The position numbers and the translations under genes were made by a program. From positions 111,437 through 175,436 of the forward strand of contig JANSLP010000038.1 in the NCBI GenBank assembly GCA_029298735.1: DNA of 64,000 nt. Direction: 5' to 3'. Source of the stretch: Ophiostoma sp. CBS 140.51. Lineage: Eukaryota > Ascomycota > Sordariomycetes > Ophiostomatales > Ophiostomataceae. This document shows, piece after piece, positions 33,399 through 42,742 of this stretch (positions are counted from its first letter, which is position 1; each line of letters starts with the position of its first letter). A model generated the notes under the pieces. The model ran no database searches. It was not told where the DNA came from and was given only the letters and a program-made list of their open reading frames with translations.

Positions 33399-34492
33399 GG
33401 CTGTGATGTGTGTATGTGAGAAGAAAGAGTGAGAGGAGAGGAGCGCCGAGAGCTGGCTGGTCGGGCTTTCTTCCGATCAGGACCTCCGAAGACGAAGAAC
33501 TGCCGAAGGAATTTGATTTGTCGCAATTGCAGTTCCGATCGAGGATGACGCAATTGGTCAGTGGAAGGTTGCTGGAAGGAGGTAGGTCGAGTAACGTCGA
33601 TCCTCGAAAAGTGTTTGGAAACAAAAAAATAAAAGAGAAAGTGAAAGTTGTGATCGCAGAGGAGAACTGTGGTCAGAAAGGTGGCAGGAAAGTGGACGTT
33701 TGGGCCTGTGATTGCGGCCCGCTACGCTATCGCGATACTCACCGCAGGCCCTTTCCCTTTTTTCTAGGTCCCTCTCATAGATAAACTTTTTTTACTGCTT
33801 TTGCCCACGCCGCGCCGTTCGTGCTTTCCCACTAATTACGTCCCCGTAATCTACAATTGGTAGCTCTTGCCGGCAGTCGACGTTGCTGGAAGGCGAAAAG
33901 GGAAAGAGATGGCGACAGGACAAGAAAAAGAGAAGGAGGAGCCAAGAAAAATAACAAAGAGGGGCAGGCGCTACCGGCCGTCAGGTACAGCGCCCTTTCT
34001 CCGAGGCCGCCCTTTTAGCTTCTCTGTCAGGGAACAGGGTCGCCTGGGGCGTGGCACGAGCCTGGCCACTAAGAGCTCCAAAAATCTTTCTGACAGTCGC
34101 CGTTCTAGACACTTGCCGCAGAAATTGCGTGCTCCGGCCTCGTCAAAACCCGTCATCGGCTAGTGGCCAATGTGCAACAGGAAGCCGCCATGCGCTAGTT
34201 TGCCGTTGTATTGTCGGGAAAGAGTAACTGGTTGCAAATGGCTGCGGACTTGATGGTGCAACCGCCGAGAGCCGCCATACATCACGACAGCCTTCAACGT
34301 AGATGATGATAGTACACATTAATAGCATCGCATATTGCATTTGGTTGCCGTAAGGTGAATTAACGCCAGCAACTTAATTCTATGCATTCCAATCCACGTC
34401 GAAGGCTGGTCGCGTGCCTTTCTCTATCATTATTTTGTACATCCGTACACTTTCTTTTTTCATGCCATTTGTATCCAAGAACCACCCCCGTA
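33399..34492. other. Intergenic, about 1.1 kb
   Basis: It holds the carrier gene's promoter and the 3' flank of COG3, both on the minus strand. Purine-rich segments occur near 33890-33960. The open frames have no recognisable domains. Confidence 0.6.
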
Positions 34493-37470
34493 TTACACCC
34501 GACTGATCTTGTTGCCGCTCTGTTGCTCGGTGGCCGCCTGCGCTACATTCTGGATCGCCTCCTTCAGCTTCAGCATCACCTCCGGCTGGTTGCTAAAGGC
34601 CGTCTGCAGCAGCTCGTCCAGCTCGCGCTCAATCTTGGCCACGTTCTTACCGCCAAGCTTGCGCGACGTGCCGTCAAAGATGAGCTTGCCCCAGCGCTGC
34701 GTGAATGCGTTGATCGACCGCCGAAGTGCCTCATCGAGCTGCTCGCTGACATCTTGGTCGGACGCGCTGGGCGCCACGGGGCCATTGGGCAGCATATTGA
34801 GCATACCGTCGCGCGTCGAGCCGGCGATACTGCCAACGACCGACGCGGCCCTACTGGCGACGCTGGTGTATCCGTTGCCGGCTGGTTTCGTTGCTCCTGC
34901 TGCAGAGCCGAGAGTCGATCCACCACCGCCGACAGCACCTGTTGCACGCGACCAGAGCGAAGTGCCGGGAATGAACGTGCTAAAGTAGCCGACCAAGTTC
35001 GTGGCCAGGCTCAGCGCGTCCCAGATCTGGCCAAAGTGTTGCATCGCACCTGCACCACTACCGTCGTTGCGAATGTCGCCAATCTCGAGTGACAGCAACT
35101 CGTTCTTGAGGATGAGCAGGTTCTTAATCATAAACAGGTCAGGATCTGTGCTGATGCGCGCCGATTTGATGCGGGCTTCTGCCCGCTGCAGGGCCAGGAT
35201 GGTCTCCCTGACGATCTTGAACACGACAGGACTGTTGCGTTGCTATAGGAGAGGAAAGTTAGTGTTAGATGCTGCCTGTGAATGAATTGGAGCAAGGCTG
35301 TACTCACGCATCGCTCTTTCGGCATAGCTTGGTCGAACATGATCAGCAGCTCAATTGCACGGCGCACAGGCGGGTAGGCATTCGAGGCCGCCTGGCCGTT
35401 GGCCACAGGCGCAATCTTGAGTGCCTCGGGCGCCACAGGAACCTTGGTGATCGTCTTGGCGACCTCGGCCTCAAACAGAGCGTCCGCAAACACCCACAGG
35501 TGCTCGGCGAGCAGCCGTGCTGCCATCTGCCGACTGTGAGACGCGAGGTACGAATTATCGTTGCCGTCGTTGCTACCATCGTTGCTTCCATCGTTGTCGT
35601 CGTCGTCGTAGTCGAGGAGGAGGTATTCGTGCGTAACCCAGCCGAGCACGTTGCAGACAGTGGGCAAGTCATTGACTGCAGTCAAGGCTGTCTGCAAGAG
35701 CGTAGCCAATGGCACGACATTGACAGCATTTACCAGATCGCTGCGGTAGGCGCGCAACGTGGCAAAGACCGAGTTGGCATTGGAGCTGTACTGCGGGTCA
35801 ATGGCAAACACTTTGGCAAAGAGCATCACCTCGTGGTACGAGCGCTCAAAGCTCTGCTTGATGAAGCCGCGCGAGGCCGTCTCGACAGCTGCCGAACCGG
35901 CGGCCGACTTGGCATCTTTGGTGTCTGCATGGAAAGCGTCCAGCTCCTTTTGCACAAGCGGGCGCAGGGCCTGGTCGCGCCACTGGAGATACGTGCGGAA
36001 GATGTTGTTGGCTGTGTTGGAGTAGATGGAGTAGCTCTGGTGCTCTGTGCGAGCGGCACCAAGCTGTGTGTAAGCGCTGGAGATGACCTGCTGCACGTTA
36101 GGAATTAAGGCATAGGAGGAGTCTACGAGAAGCTCCTCGAAGCGACCGTATGCAAGCGCATGCTGCGCGGCATCGGACTTGGTTGCGGCGATCTGCTTTG
36201 AGAGCTCCGTTGACACCTTCTCGAGGCGTGCAGTAAAGCCAACCTCGAGCAAATGCAGAGACTTGGTGAGGAGCGCCTGGTAGCGGGCCAAGTAGGACTC
36301 TGCGTCGCGGTACTCCTTCTGTGGAAAGGGTGTTTTGTCAGTTGGCGTTCTGCCTCGTACGCGCTTGCTTCCCAAGCTGTGACTTACATGATGCGCCATA
36401 AAATGGATGCACGAGTCCAGGCTGGTGATGATTTCCGACAGCTCTTCGACATCTGCTAGCCGGCCTGCTCCTGGTGCGTTGAGCCGCCGTGTAGCATTGT
36501 CGAGGTAGCCGTAGTAGTGCAGGTCTGTGCCGACCTCGTCCGCCAGCGTCTTAAGCCGGCGCTGTTCAGACACGAGGTCGTCACACTGCGCCTGGAACGA
36601 AGTCGTCTGCTCTTCGACGGACCGAAACGAGTCTGCCAGCGACGACAACAGCCGCAGTGCGCCGTTCGTATCGTTGACAAGCTGGCCTAGGTGCCGCTCT
36701 GTCATGTCGAGCTGGTCCCGGTATGTTCTGATGAATTGTGTTAGCATTTTATCGTCATCTTCATCGCAGAAATGCAGCAACAGTTTTATGCTTACAAGAA
36801 TTCTTGCTGACTGGCCTCGAGGAGCTCCGCGTCGTGTGTGTCAAGCAGGACAGGGATCTCCTGCAGCTTCTTCCACTCCAGACCATCGTCCACCCCGAGC
36901 AGCGAGTCTGCAATGGACAGTGCCTCCAGCGAGACCTCCTTCTTCCGCCGTAGTGTCCGCCTCCGGCTGCTGCTTGGTGGTTTGCCCCGATTGCTGTTCT
37001 TCCTTGACAGTCCTTTTGATGCAGCAACAGCAGCTGTGGATGATGCTGCTACCTCTGCCGCTGCAGCCGCCCATTTCGGTCTTGTGCTGATCGTGTTCAC
37101 GTCTGGGTACGACTGCACGCGTCGCAGCAGCCCGTCTGCCCGTGCTTGCAGAAATATCTCGTCGTCGTGTTCGTCGGCTTCCTCCTCGAAGAGGGCATCG
37201 AGCGTCTCGACCGTGTCGGCTTGTGGGTTCACGCCCTGTTGTTTGGTGTCAGAGAGATGTCCAAGCCGCCTCCTAGGTATCCCCCCATCATTGTCTGTCT
37301 CTTGCTCATCTCATCCTCCACATCTTCCACATCCCCCTCACCCATACCTCTCCCACCCCATCGGCACTCACATTCGGCTGCTGAAGTAGCGACTCTCGCC
37401 GCCGGTGGCCCCGGCCCTGCGTCTCGCTGCGCCGCTCGGTCGGGAAGCTGTACCACGTGTCCTCGTACAT
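34493..37470 (-). CDS. COG3: Conserved oligomeric Golgi complex subunit 3 (Sec34-like), five exons
   Basis: A COG-complex subunit, which tethers retrograde vesicles at the Golgi. I read five exons: 37372-37470, 36796-37235, 36388-36727, 35308-36318 and 34493-35242, giving 879 residues. Introns have GTGAGT, GTAAGC, GTAAGT and GTGAGT donors and AACAG, ATCAG, CACAG and TATAG acceptors. CTAAC branch sites are visible in the second and fourth introns. The start is the short exon MYEDTWYSFPTERR, which resembles the start of fungal COG3 proteins. The Sec34 domain follows around TYRDQLDMTERHLGQL, and the rest is long and helical with an acidic Asn/Asp-rich loop near 35555-35610. The third intron is in frame with no stop, so an unspliced reading would wrongly insert about 23 residues. 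This is the most intron-rich gene in the window. Confidence 0.9.
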
Positions 37471-38359
37471 TGTCACAAGGACCCCGCTACCTGTGTGGAA
37501 GCGACAGGCCGCTATTTCATCCACGAGAGGGTAGCTGTTGTCGTCCGCCGAGGGAAGTTGGTCAATCAGTCGTCGCAAAGGAGAGAAGTCGTGAAGCAAT
37601 TAGTTGTCGCTATCGTCGTGGCATCGGCGTCGTAAATCAGTAAGCTGTCCTCTGAGCAATAAGCAATCGCTGTCGTCGTGTCGTTGGCGGTGGGCGGACG
37701 CCGATGTTGGTGTACAGCTTGCAACGTCGTCGATTGACAAACTGAACGAGTTCCAACGTAATTCCACGTAGCTCAGCCAAACGAGAACGAGGGGAGGGTT
37801 TAGCGCCAAGGACACGGAGGCACAAATGGGGCTGCAAAATAGTGGGGGCCCTGCTGTGGGTGGGGCTAGCGAGCCAGTGCGCTTTCCCGTACAAGTGACC
37901 TACTCTTTCCTATTTGGGCGGGCATCCAACAACATCTTCCTTGTGTACCTCTGACGACCAACGTACCTGCCAGCAAAAGTAGACACTGTGTTTGCAGTTA
38001 CTTTATCGTGTGTTAATCTATATAAAAAAAACAATACTGTGGGCAGTAGCAATAATAGAAAGAGCGTGACTGATGTACAGTGGTATCTCTTAAGGTATAT
38101 TGGTCAGGAAGGAAGGTCTAGCCACCTACGTTACCCAGGGTGCTTACTCTGTTTATTAGCCCGAACTCAAATTTCCGATTTTTTGTTTTGGCAGAACCAT
38201 TTATTTCTTCTTATTTTCCCAGACACAAGAACTGACGGCCACACATTTTTACCCCAAGCCTCGCTGCACCGATACACACCCTACTCCCATTCTTATCATC
38301 ACGAACGATTCAACAATCTTATCAAGTCGACAGACTTACGTCCACAACAACCGGTCAAA
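37471..38359. promoter_or_regulatory. Divergent intergenic region (COG3 and orphan locus)
   Basis: About 890 bases separate the COG3 start from the plus-strand orphan ORF, so it should hold both promoters. The composition shifts to AT-rich after 37980. No RNA gene or further coding region stands out. Confidence 0.55.
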
Positions 38360-39331
38360 ATGTCACAATTTCCTAGAAACCCGGACTGGGACGCTATGAT
38401 GAGCATCATACCCCAATATGACCCTCAGAGCACCGAACACAATGCATCCCTTGACTCTTCCGCTGGTGCATCCCAGGATCCTACCCATGGTCACTACTCT
38501 CGTCTCGCCGAACAACTTGAAAGATACCGCCCTCTGACGCGTGGTGGACCCATGCAGCCGTACAATCCAGAGTTTTCAGACATGGATGTTGCCAGCGAGG
38601 AATACAAGGCGGAGCCTGAGTTCTTGCGAAACCTTGATGAAATGAGGAGGGCCGGCAAAAACATCTACACTACCTACGCCTCGTCCGGAGCCCTTCCTCA
38701 ACATGTGCTTGACAGATTTGCGGGGAGAGAGCCTCCACCTCCGCCACCCAGATGGGGAACCAGACTCAACGCCATCGTGATGGCCACGGCCGGCTCTAGC
38801 CAGTCAGGGAGGGGCCCTGCCACAAGCTCATCCCAGCCTGGAAATTCGTCTTCTCTTGACCGGGAACGGCCAAGAATTCTGGCCCGCTATCCCAACTTCC
38901 GGGATTTGACCATGTCCAACTACTACAACTTTGAGGGAGATGACCTCATTTTTCCTGTACCAACTTGTCTGGTTGCAACTCAAGCGCCATCTCAAGCGCA
39001 CGAACCCGAGGAGGGCGATCCCGAAGCGGACGCATCCCACACAAGTACGCCACAAGACCTGAATATGCAACAGGAACTGGATTCGCCGCATGATCTCAAC
39101 GCACCGCTGGAGATTAAAGTGCCAGAGGAACTAGGCGCGCCACAAGAGTTCGACACGACGCCGGAACTGGACACACCACAGGAACTGGACACACCACAGG
39201 AGCTGGACACACCACAGGAGCTGGACACTCCACAGGAGCTGGACACACCACAGGAACTGGACACACCGCAGATCGACACACCGCTAAGCCAGGACATAAT
39301 AACAGATATGGACACACTGGAGCTCTCTTAG
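38360..39331 (+). CDS. Orphan protein with C-terminal DTPQEL hexapeptide repeats
   Basis: I do not recognise this protein. The ATG at 38360 has a good context (tcaaaATG) and opens 323 residues: MSQFPRNPDWDAMMSIIP, a Pro-rich patch (REPPPPPPRWG), a Ser-rich linker, NFRDLTMSNYYNFEGDD, then an acidic Glu/Asp/Pro/Leu tail with five to six copies of DTPQEL. It ends in TAG at 39329-39331. Only 12 bases later, in the same frame, another ORF begins. The two may therefore be one gene broken by a stop, one spliced gene, or a stop-readthrough pair. The only near-consensus donors between 38950 and 39150 that would keep the frame (38957 GTACCA, 39119 GTGCCA) are weak. The mixed codon use and repeat tail suggest a fast-evolving lineage-specific gene. 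Confidence 0.5.
   Translation: MSQFPRNPDWDAMMSIIPQYDPQSTEHNASLDSSAGASQDPTHGHYSRLAEQLERYRPLTRGGPMQPYNPEFSDMDVASEEYKAEPEFLRNLDEMRRAGKNIYTTYASSGALPQHVLDRFAGREPPPPPPRWGTRLNAIVMATAGSSQSGRGPATSSSQPGNSSSLDRERPRILARYPNFRDLTMSNYYNFEGDDLIFPVPTCLVATQAPSQAHEPEEGDPEADASHTSTPQDLNMQQELDSPHDLNAPLEIKVPEELGAPQEFDTTPELDTPQELDTPQELDTPQELDTPQELDTPQELDTPQIDTPLSQDIITDMDTLELS
39170..39271 (+). repeat. 18-bp coding minisatellite (DTPQEL repeat)
   Basis: Five full 18-bp units of gacacaccacaggarctg occupy 39170-39259 and a partial sixth follows to 39271. The units differ only at a few silent or third positions, including one cacTcc variant in the fourth copy. A degenerate unit precedes them at 39152-39169. Each unit codes Asp-Thr-Pro-Gln-Glu-Leu, so copy-number changes keep the frame. 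Confidence 0.95.
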
Positions 39332-39343
39332 GAAAAGCCGAAG

Positions 39344-40033
39344 ATGTCCGCTTTGGGCCCGCTCCAAAATTTGAGCCCGCCTGAGGACTTTGCTGCATCA
39401 GGAAACCCAACCACACCTGGGGAGAGCTCGGCTCTACCGCAAGATCCAAACGAGCACAAGAAGGCCATGCCAGCTCTACAGCAAAGCGGCGACCATGAAA
39501 TGGAGGTTGATAATGATGAAGGCGTGATCTTGACGCACGAAGAGGCTTTGCGACAGGCGAACATACGAAAATGGGAAGGAATGACAAAGAAACGCGACGA
39601 ATCTCGTGGAGAAGGAGTCGTAGCTTTAGCCGAAAGGAGGAAGACAAATGGGGAGCCAGAAAATGACGACAAACAGGCTCAGATGAGAAAAGAGCAAGAG
39701 CTTGCAGAGATTATAAGGATACAGGAGAAAGTTGCTGAGGACAATAAGAGAAATGAGGAGGCGATAAAAAAGGCGAAGAAAAAGAACGATGCAAAAATAG
39801 GAAAGAAGGTGATGGAAAGCGTAGCCCAACAGAGAGCTCATGAAGAAGCTGACAAGAAAGCTCAGGAGGAAGAGCGCAAAGACCGTGAGGCAAAGGCCCG
39901 TACTGAAGCCGAAGAAAAAGCCTCTGCAGAACTTGAAGCAAATTCTCGAGCTCAAGCCAAAGGCGAAAATGTTTTTTCCCAGGCAGTAAAAGTTGTTCAA
40001 GCTTTCTTGAATATATTCCGAGCACGTCCCTGA
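39344..40033 (+). CDS. Orphan charged coiled-coil protein, or 3' half of the 38360 gene
   Basis: This frame encodes 229 residues and shares its reading frame with the upstream ORF; the two are separated only by TAG and four codons (EKPK). The first 60 residues are Pro/Ser-rich (MSALGPLQNLSPPEDF). After that comes a highly charged Glu/Lys/Ala/Arg region likely to form a long coiled coil (residues 90 to about 205). It ends in a short hydrophobic segment (VFSQAVKVVQAFLNIFRARP) that could be an amphipathic helix. I recognise no family. If it is the C-terminal half of the 38360 gene, the intact product would be about 557 residues. It converges on the DOM34-like gene 312 bases away. Confidence 0.45.
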   Translation: MSALGPLQNLSPPEDFAASGNPTTPGESSALPQDPNEHKKAMPALQQSGDHEMEVDNDEGVILTHEEALRQANIRKWEGMTKKRDESRGEGVVALAERRKTNGEPENDDKQAQMRKEQELAEIIRIQEKVAEDNKRNEEAIKKAKKKNDAKIGKKVMESVAQQRAHEEADKKAQEEERKDREAKARTEAEEKASAELEANSRAQAKGENVFSQAVKVVQAFLNIFRARP

Positions 40034-40345
40034 CCTTAGGAGTCCTAACAGACTTTTATTAGACATTAGTTGTTGATTATTATTTGCAAATTATTTTCTT
40101 TAATGCCCGCTGACCTCACGATGATTAATCACATCCAAAAGGCTTCTCATGCAAAGTACATTTACCCTGAAAGAGTAAGTTCTGTTTTGAAGATTGCATT
40201 GTAGATGATTGCACTCTTATAAATTAGTCAATGTTTTATCATAAGATATTTTTCGTTATGTGTGAAGGGCGCTGATTCTAAATACTAAGCCTGTCTGTGG
40301 CGGCAGACATTTTTGACGATGGTTGTACTTTCTTATACTATTTCC
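40034..40345. other. Convergent 3' intergenic region
   Basis: An AT-rich stretch of 312 bases between the ends of two convergent genes. It probably contains both 3' untranslated regions. Nothing else is seen. Confidence 0.6.
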
Positions 40346-41896
40346 TCACTTGTTTCCGTTTTTTTCCTCGTCTTCCAGCTCGTCCAGACCAAATACAGGG
40401 AACGTCAGTTCTGCTGCAATACCACCCAGTTTTGACAACTGTTGGCCGCAATCGTGGGAGTCGCTGAGAATACGCACCTCGCCTCCCTCCTCGCGAACCT
40501 TGGTGGATAAGGATGCCACGGACTCTTGGAACTTGCCGTTGTGGAATAAAGACTTGTTCACAAGGAGAACGCCGCCTGTGCCCACCGCGCCCTCCTCAAT
40601 GGCCTTTTCGACCGACTTGACACCATATGCCGCACGCGAATCTGACTCTCCAGACCGCACACGCTCCGATATGTCCTTTACAAGAATAAGATCGCGGTCA
40701 TAGCGAACGTTGTGGATCTTGGCGAGAACGTCTGGGCGCATCATCATCTCGTCAAATGGGCCCATGTTCTTCTTGGTAATATTTTGGCGGTAGGCTGGCA
40801 GCCAGATGCAGTCCTCGTTCTTAGCAGTGGACCCATTGGATTTGCCGTTGGTCTCGGCACTGGGGCTGCTGTCCTTAGATTTTTTGGGAGTAGCAGCCTT
40901 CCTGCCCTTCTTGCCGGGTTTGGTGGGCTTGGAATCGTCATCGGAATCGGCCTTTGCTGCACCTTGTGCTGTGGCGCCATATGTGTCGACGACAATAGCA
41001 TTGTTGGCCATGTGAAGCAGCGCCTTGTCGTGTTTGGCAGAGGCGTGGGCTTTGGCAAAGTTGTGAAAGTTATGCGCAGCCTCGCCAAAGGACGCAATAA
41101 GCAGTGGGCAGGGCTCGCCATGCTCTGTGTCTAGATTGGCAAGCAGCATGTCGATGGCAGACCCAAACAGCGACTCTTGCAGAGGTGCATTCTGGCCCTT
41201 GGCGCTGCGGGCTAGCTTGGTCTCTTTGCGTTTGCTCTCGGCCAGCGGCTTACGGTCGGCCTTTCCCACCTTTCTAGAGGGAGGCAGAGATGTGCCGTCA
41301 CCGTTTCCGTCCTGATCGCCACCGGCAGCGGCGGCGAGTAAACTAGGGTCAACTTTGCTAGTGTCGTTGAAGCGTGTCTCCTCGCCTGCAAGGACACGCA
41401 CATTAGCGTTGGCAAAGTTCTTGTCAACAACGACGACGGCAAGAACTTCATTGCGGAGATCTGGCTGTGCGGCCACCAAAATGTGCTGTTGTACATTCGA
41501 TGAAAATCCGGTGTCTCTTTGCAACGTGATGACAGACTCTGGAGAAATGCTTATGCTACGTGTAGGGTTGGGTGTGGCGTCCAACAGGTCCTTTTTTGAG
41601 CGAGAAGACTTGCTGGCAGCAGCAGAACTTCCCAGAGTTCCAGTCACGTGCAGGGTAGATGTGGTAATGTCAAACTCTGTCTCCTTGACAAGCAGAGTCT
41701 TGCCGCTCTCACTTGTTGGTGAAGACGACGGGTCGCCGAAAATGAGTTTGTCGCCCTCGACGATGGTGGCTTTGATAAACCACATATCGTCGACAGTGTC
41801 CAGAGCGAGACTGACAATGTCTTTTGCCGCCATCAAAGATGCTGCCTCAGCGACCGAGTCGGCCCAGCCGGTTGCTGTTTTCTTGATGAACCGCAT
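40346..41896 (-). CDS. DOM34: Divergent Dom34/pelota-family ribosome-rescue factor
   Basis: Dom34/Pelota splits stalled ribosomes with Hbs1 during no-go and non-stop mRNA decay. This single-exon protein has 516 residues, against about 385-400 for typical members. The Sm-like N-terminal domain is recognisable from DDMWFIKATIVEGDKL (residue 36 on) and the FDITTSTLHVTGTL strand pair. The central eRF1-like domain covers about 138-310. Residues 312-382 are an insertion, largely Lys/Ser/Asp-rich, that typical members lack. The C-terminal eRF1 domain 3 (383-505) is best conserved: RAAYGVKSVEKAIEEGAVG, LLVNKSLF and EVRILSDSHDCGQQLSKLGG. The first 35 residues do not match the usual family start well, so an unnoticed 5' intron or a different start is possible. 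I call the family with fair confidence; whether it is the only Dom34 copy is unknown. Confidence 0.75.
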   Translation of the reverse strand: MRFIKKTATGWADSVAEAASLMAAKDIVSLALDTVDDMWFIKATIVEGDKLIFGDPSSSPTSESGKTLLVKETEFDITTSTLHVTGTLGSSAAASKSSRSKKDLLDATPNPTRSISISPESVITLQRDTGFSSNVQQHILVAAQPDLRNEVLAVVVVDKNFANANVRVLAGEETRFNDTSKVDPSLLAAAAGGDQDGNGDGTSLPPSRKVGKADRKPLAESKRKETKLARSAKGQNAPLQESLFGSAIDMLLANLDTEHGEPCPLLIASFGEAAHNFHNFAKAHASAKHDKALLHMANNAIVVDTYGATAQGAAKADSDDDSKPTKPGKKGRKAATPKKSKDSSPSAETNGKSNGSTAKNEDCIWLPAYRQNITKKNMGPFDEMMMRPDVLAKIHNVRYDRDLILVKDISERVRSGESDSRAAYGVKSVEKAIEEGAVGTGGVLLVNKSLFHNGKFQESVASLSTKVREEGGEVRILSDSHDCGQQLSKLGGIAAELTFPVFGLDELEDEEKNGNK

Positions 41897-42742
41897 CTTA
41901 AATCTTAAAGCGGTGTAGACTGAAGATGCGGTGAGAGATATCCAAGAGGCGTAGATAAGATGGAAATGCGTGTTTGGGAACCGGTTATGTGCTTCCCGTT
42001 GATATGAGGGACAAAAAAGCAGGAAGGCCGGTATGAAGTTGTAAAGGTCGATCTGGATTTTGTGACGAAGGATAGAGGGGAACGAAAGAAGAAATTTTCG
42101 AATGAGGGGAAGAGGGCCTGATGTTTATGCCCAATATGCCCCAAAAGCGATTTCAAGTCAAGTGGTGCCTAAGGAATAAGATTCAGATGGTACTGGGATG
42201 ACATGTGAACCTTAACGAAGCAAAGATTAAGGACGGTGTATCAGCCTCGCGCGATGTAGATGTGGTATTGGTTGGTGATGATCGGTGACGTCTTTCCGTA
42301 AAGGGGCGAACAAAACAAGGCTGAGGCTTTACAAACTGATTTAGTCTACTAACACGGCGGCTCACGTGAAAAGTGGACACTGGGCTGGCAGCTCGCGTGC
42401 CCGCAAAATGGGTACTGCCGAATCAGGTGCGAGTTAAAGCCGCTTTTTGCCCAAGCTTCCTTCCCCTCCATGGCTCATGACATAAGTACCTTCCCAAGCT
42501 ACAATGAGATGCGACTGGCCCTCACCTCATCCACCATCCCAGACCTTTCTTTTATCATCTCATTAAGACCTGGTGAGGGGTTTTCGATATCGCGAGGGAA
42601 AACATACAGTTGTTCTGAACACTGTTGTGGTCCGTGCGGACGATTTTCACATTTTTTTGAGCTCTCCATCTCGAGAGAAGCCACCCAAAGAAGCTTACTT
42701 TTTTTGTTACTAATTTTTTCGACACCTGGAGATACCTCGAAA
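41897..42742. promoter_or_regulatory. Divergent intergenic region (DOM34-like and FMP25-like genes)
   Basis: About 846 bases between divergent starts, holding both promoters. The frame of the FMP25-like gene is open back to 42470, but that stretch lacks a mitochondrial signal and reads like leader sequence. Confidence 0.55.

Noticed and set aside
36319..36387. Reading the third COG3 intron as coding
   Set aside because: It is open and in frame but has a GTAAGT donor and CCACAG acceptor, and it interrupts the conserved Sec34 region with unrelated residues.
42470..42742. In-frame upstream extension of the FMP25-like gene (91 codons)
   Set aside because: It would bury the mitochondrial targeting sequence that begins at 42743, and its own sequence looks like random leader.
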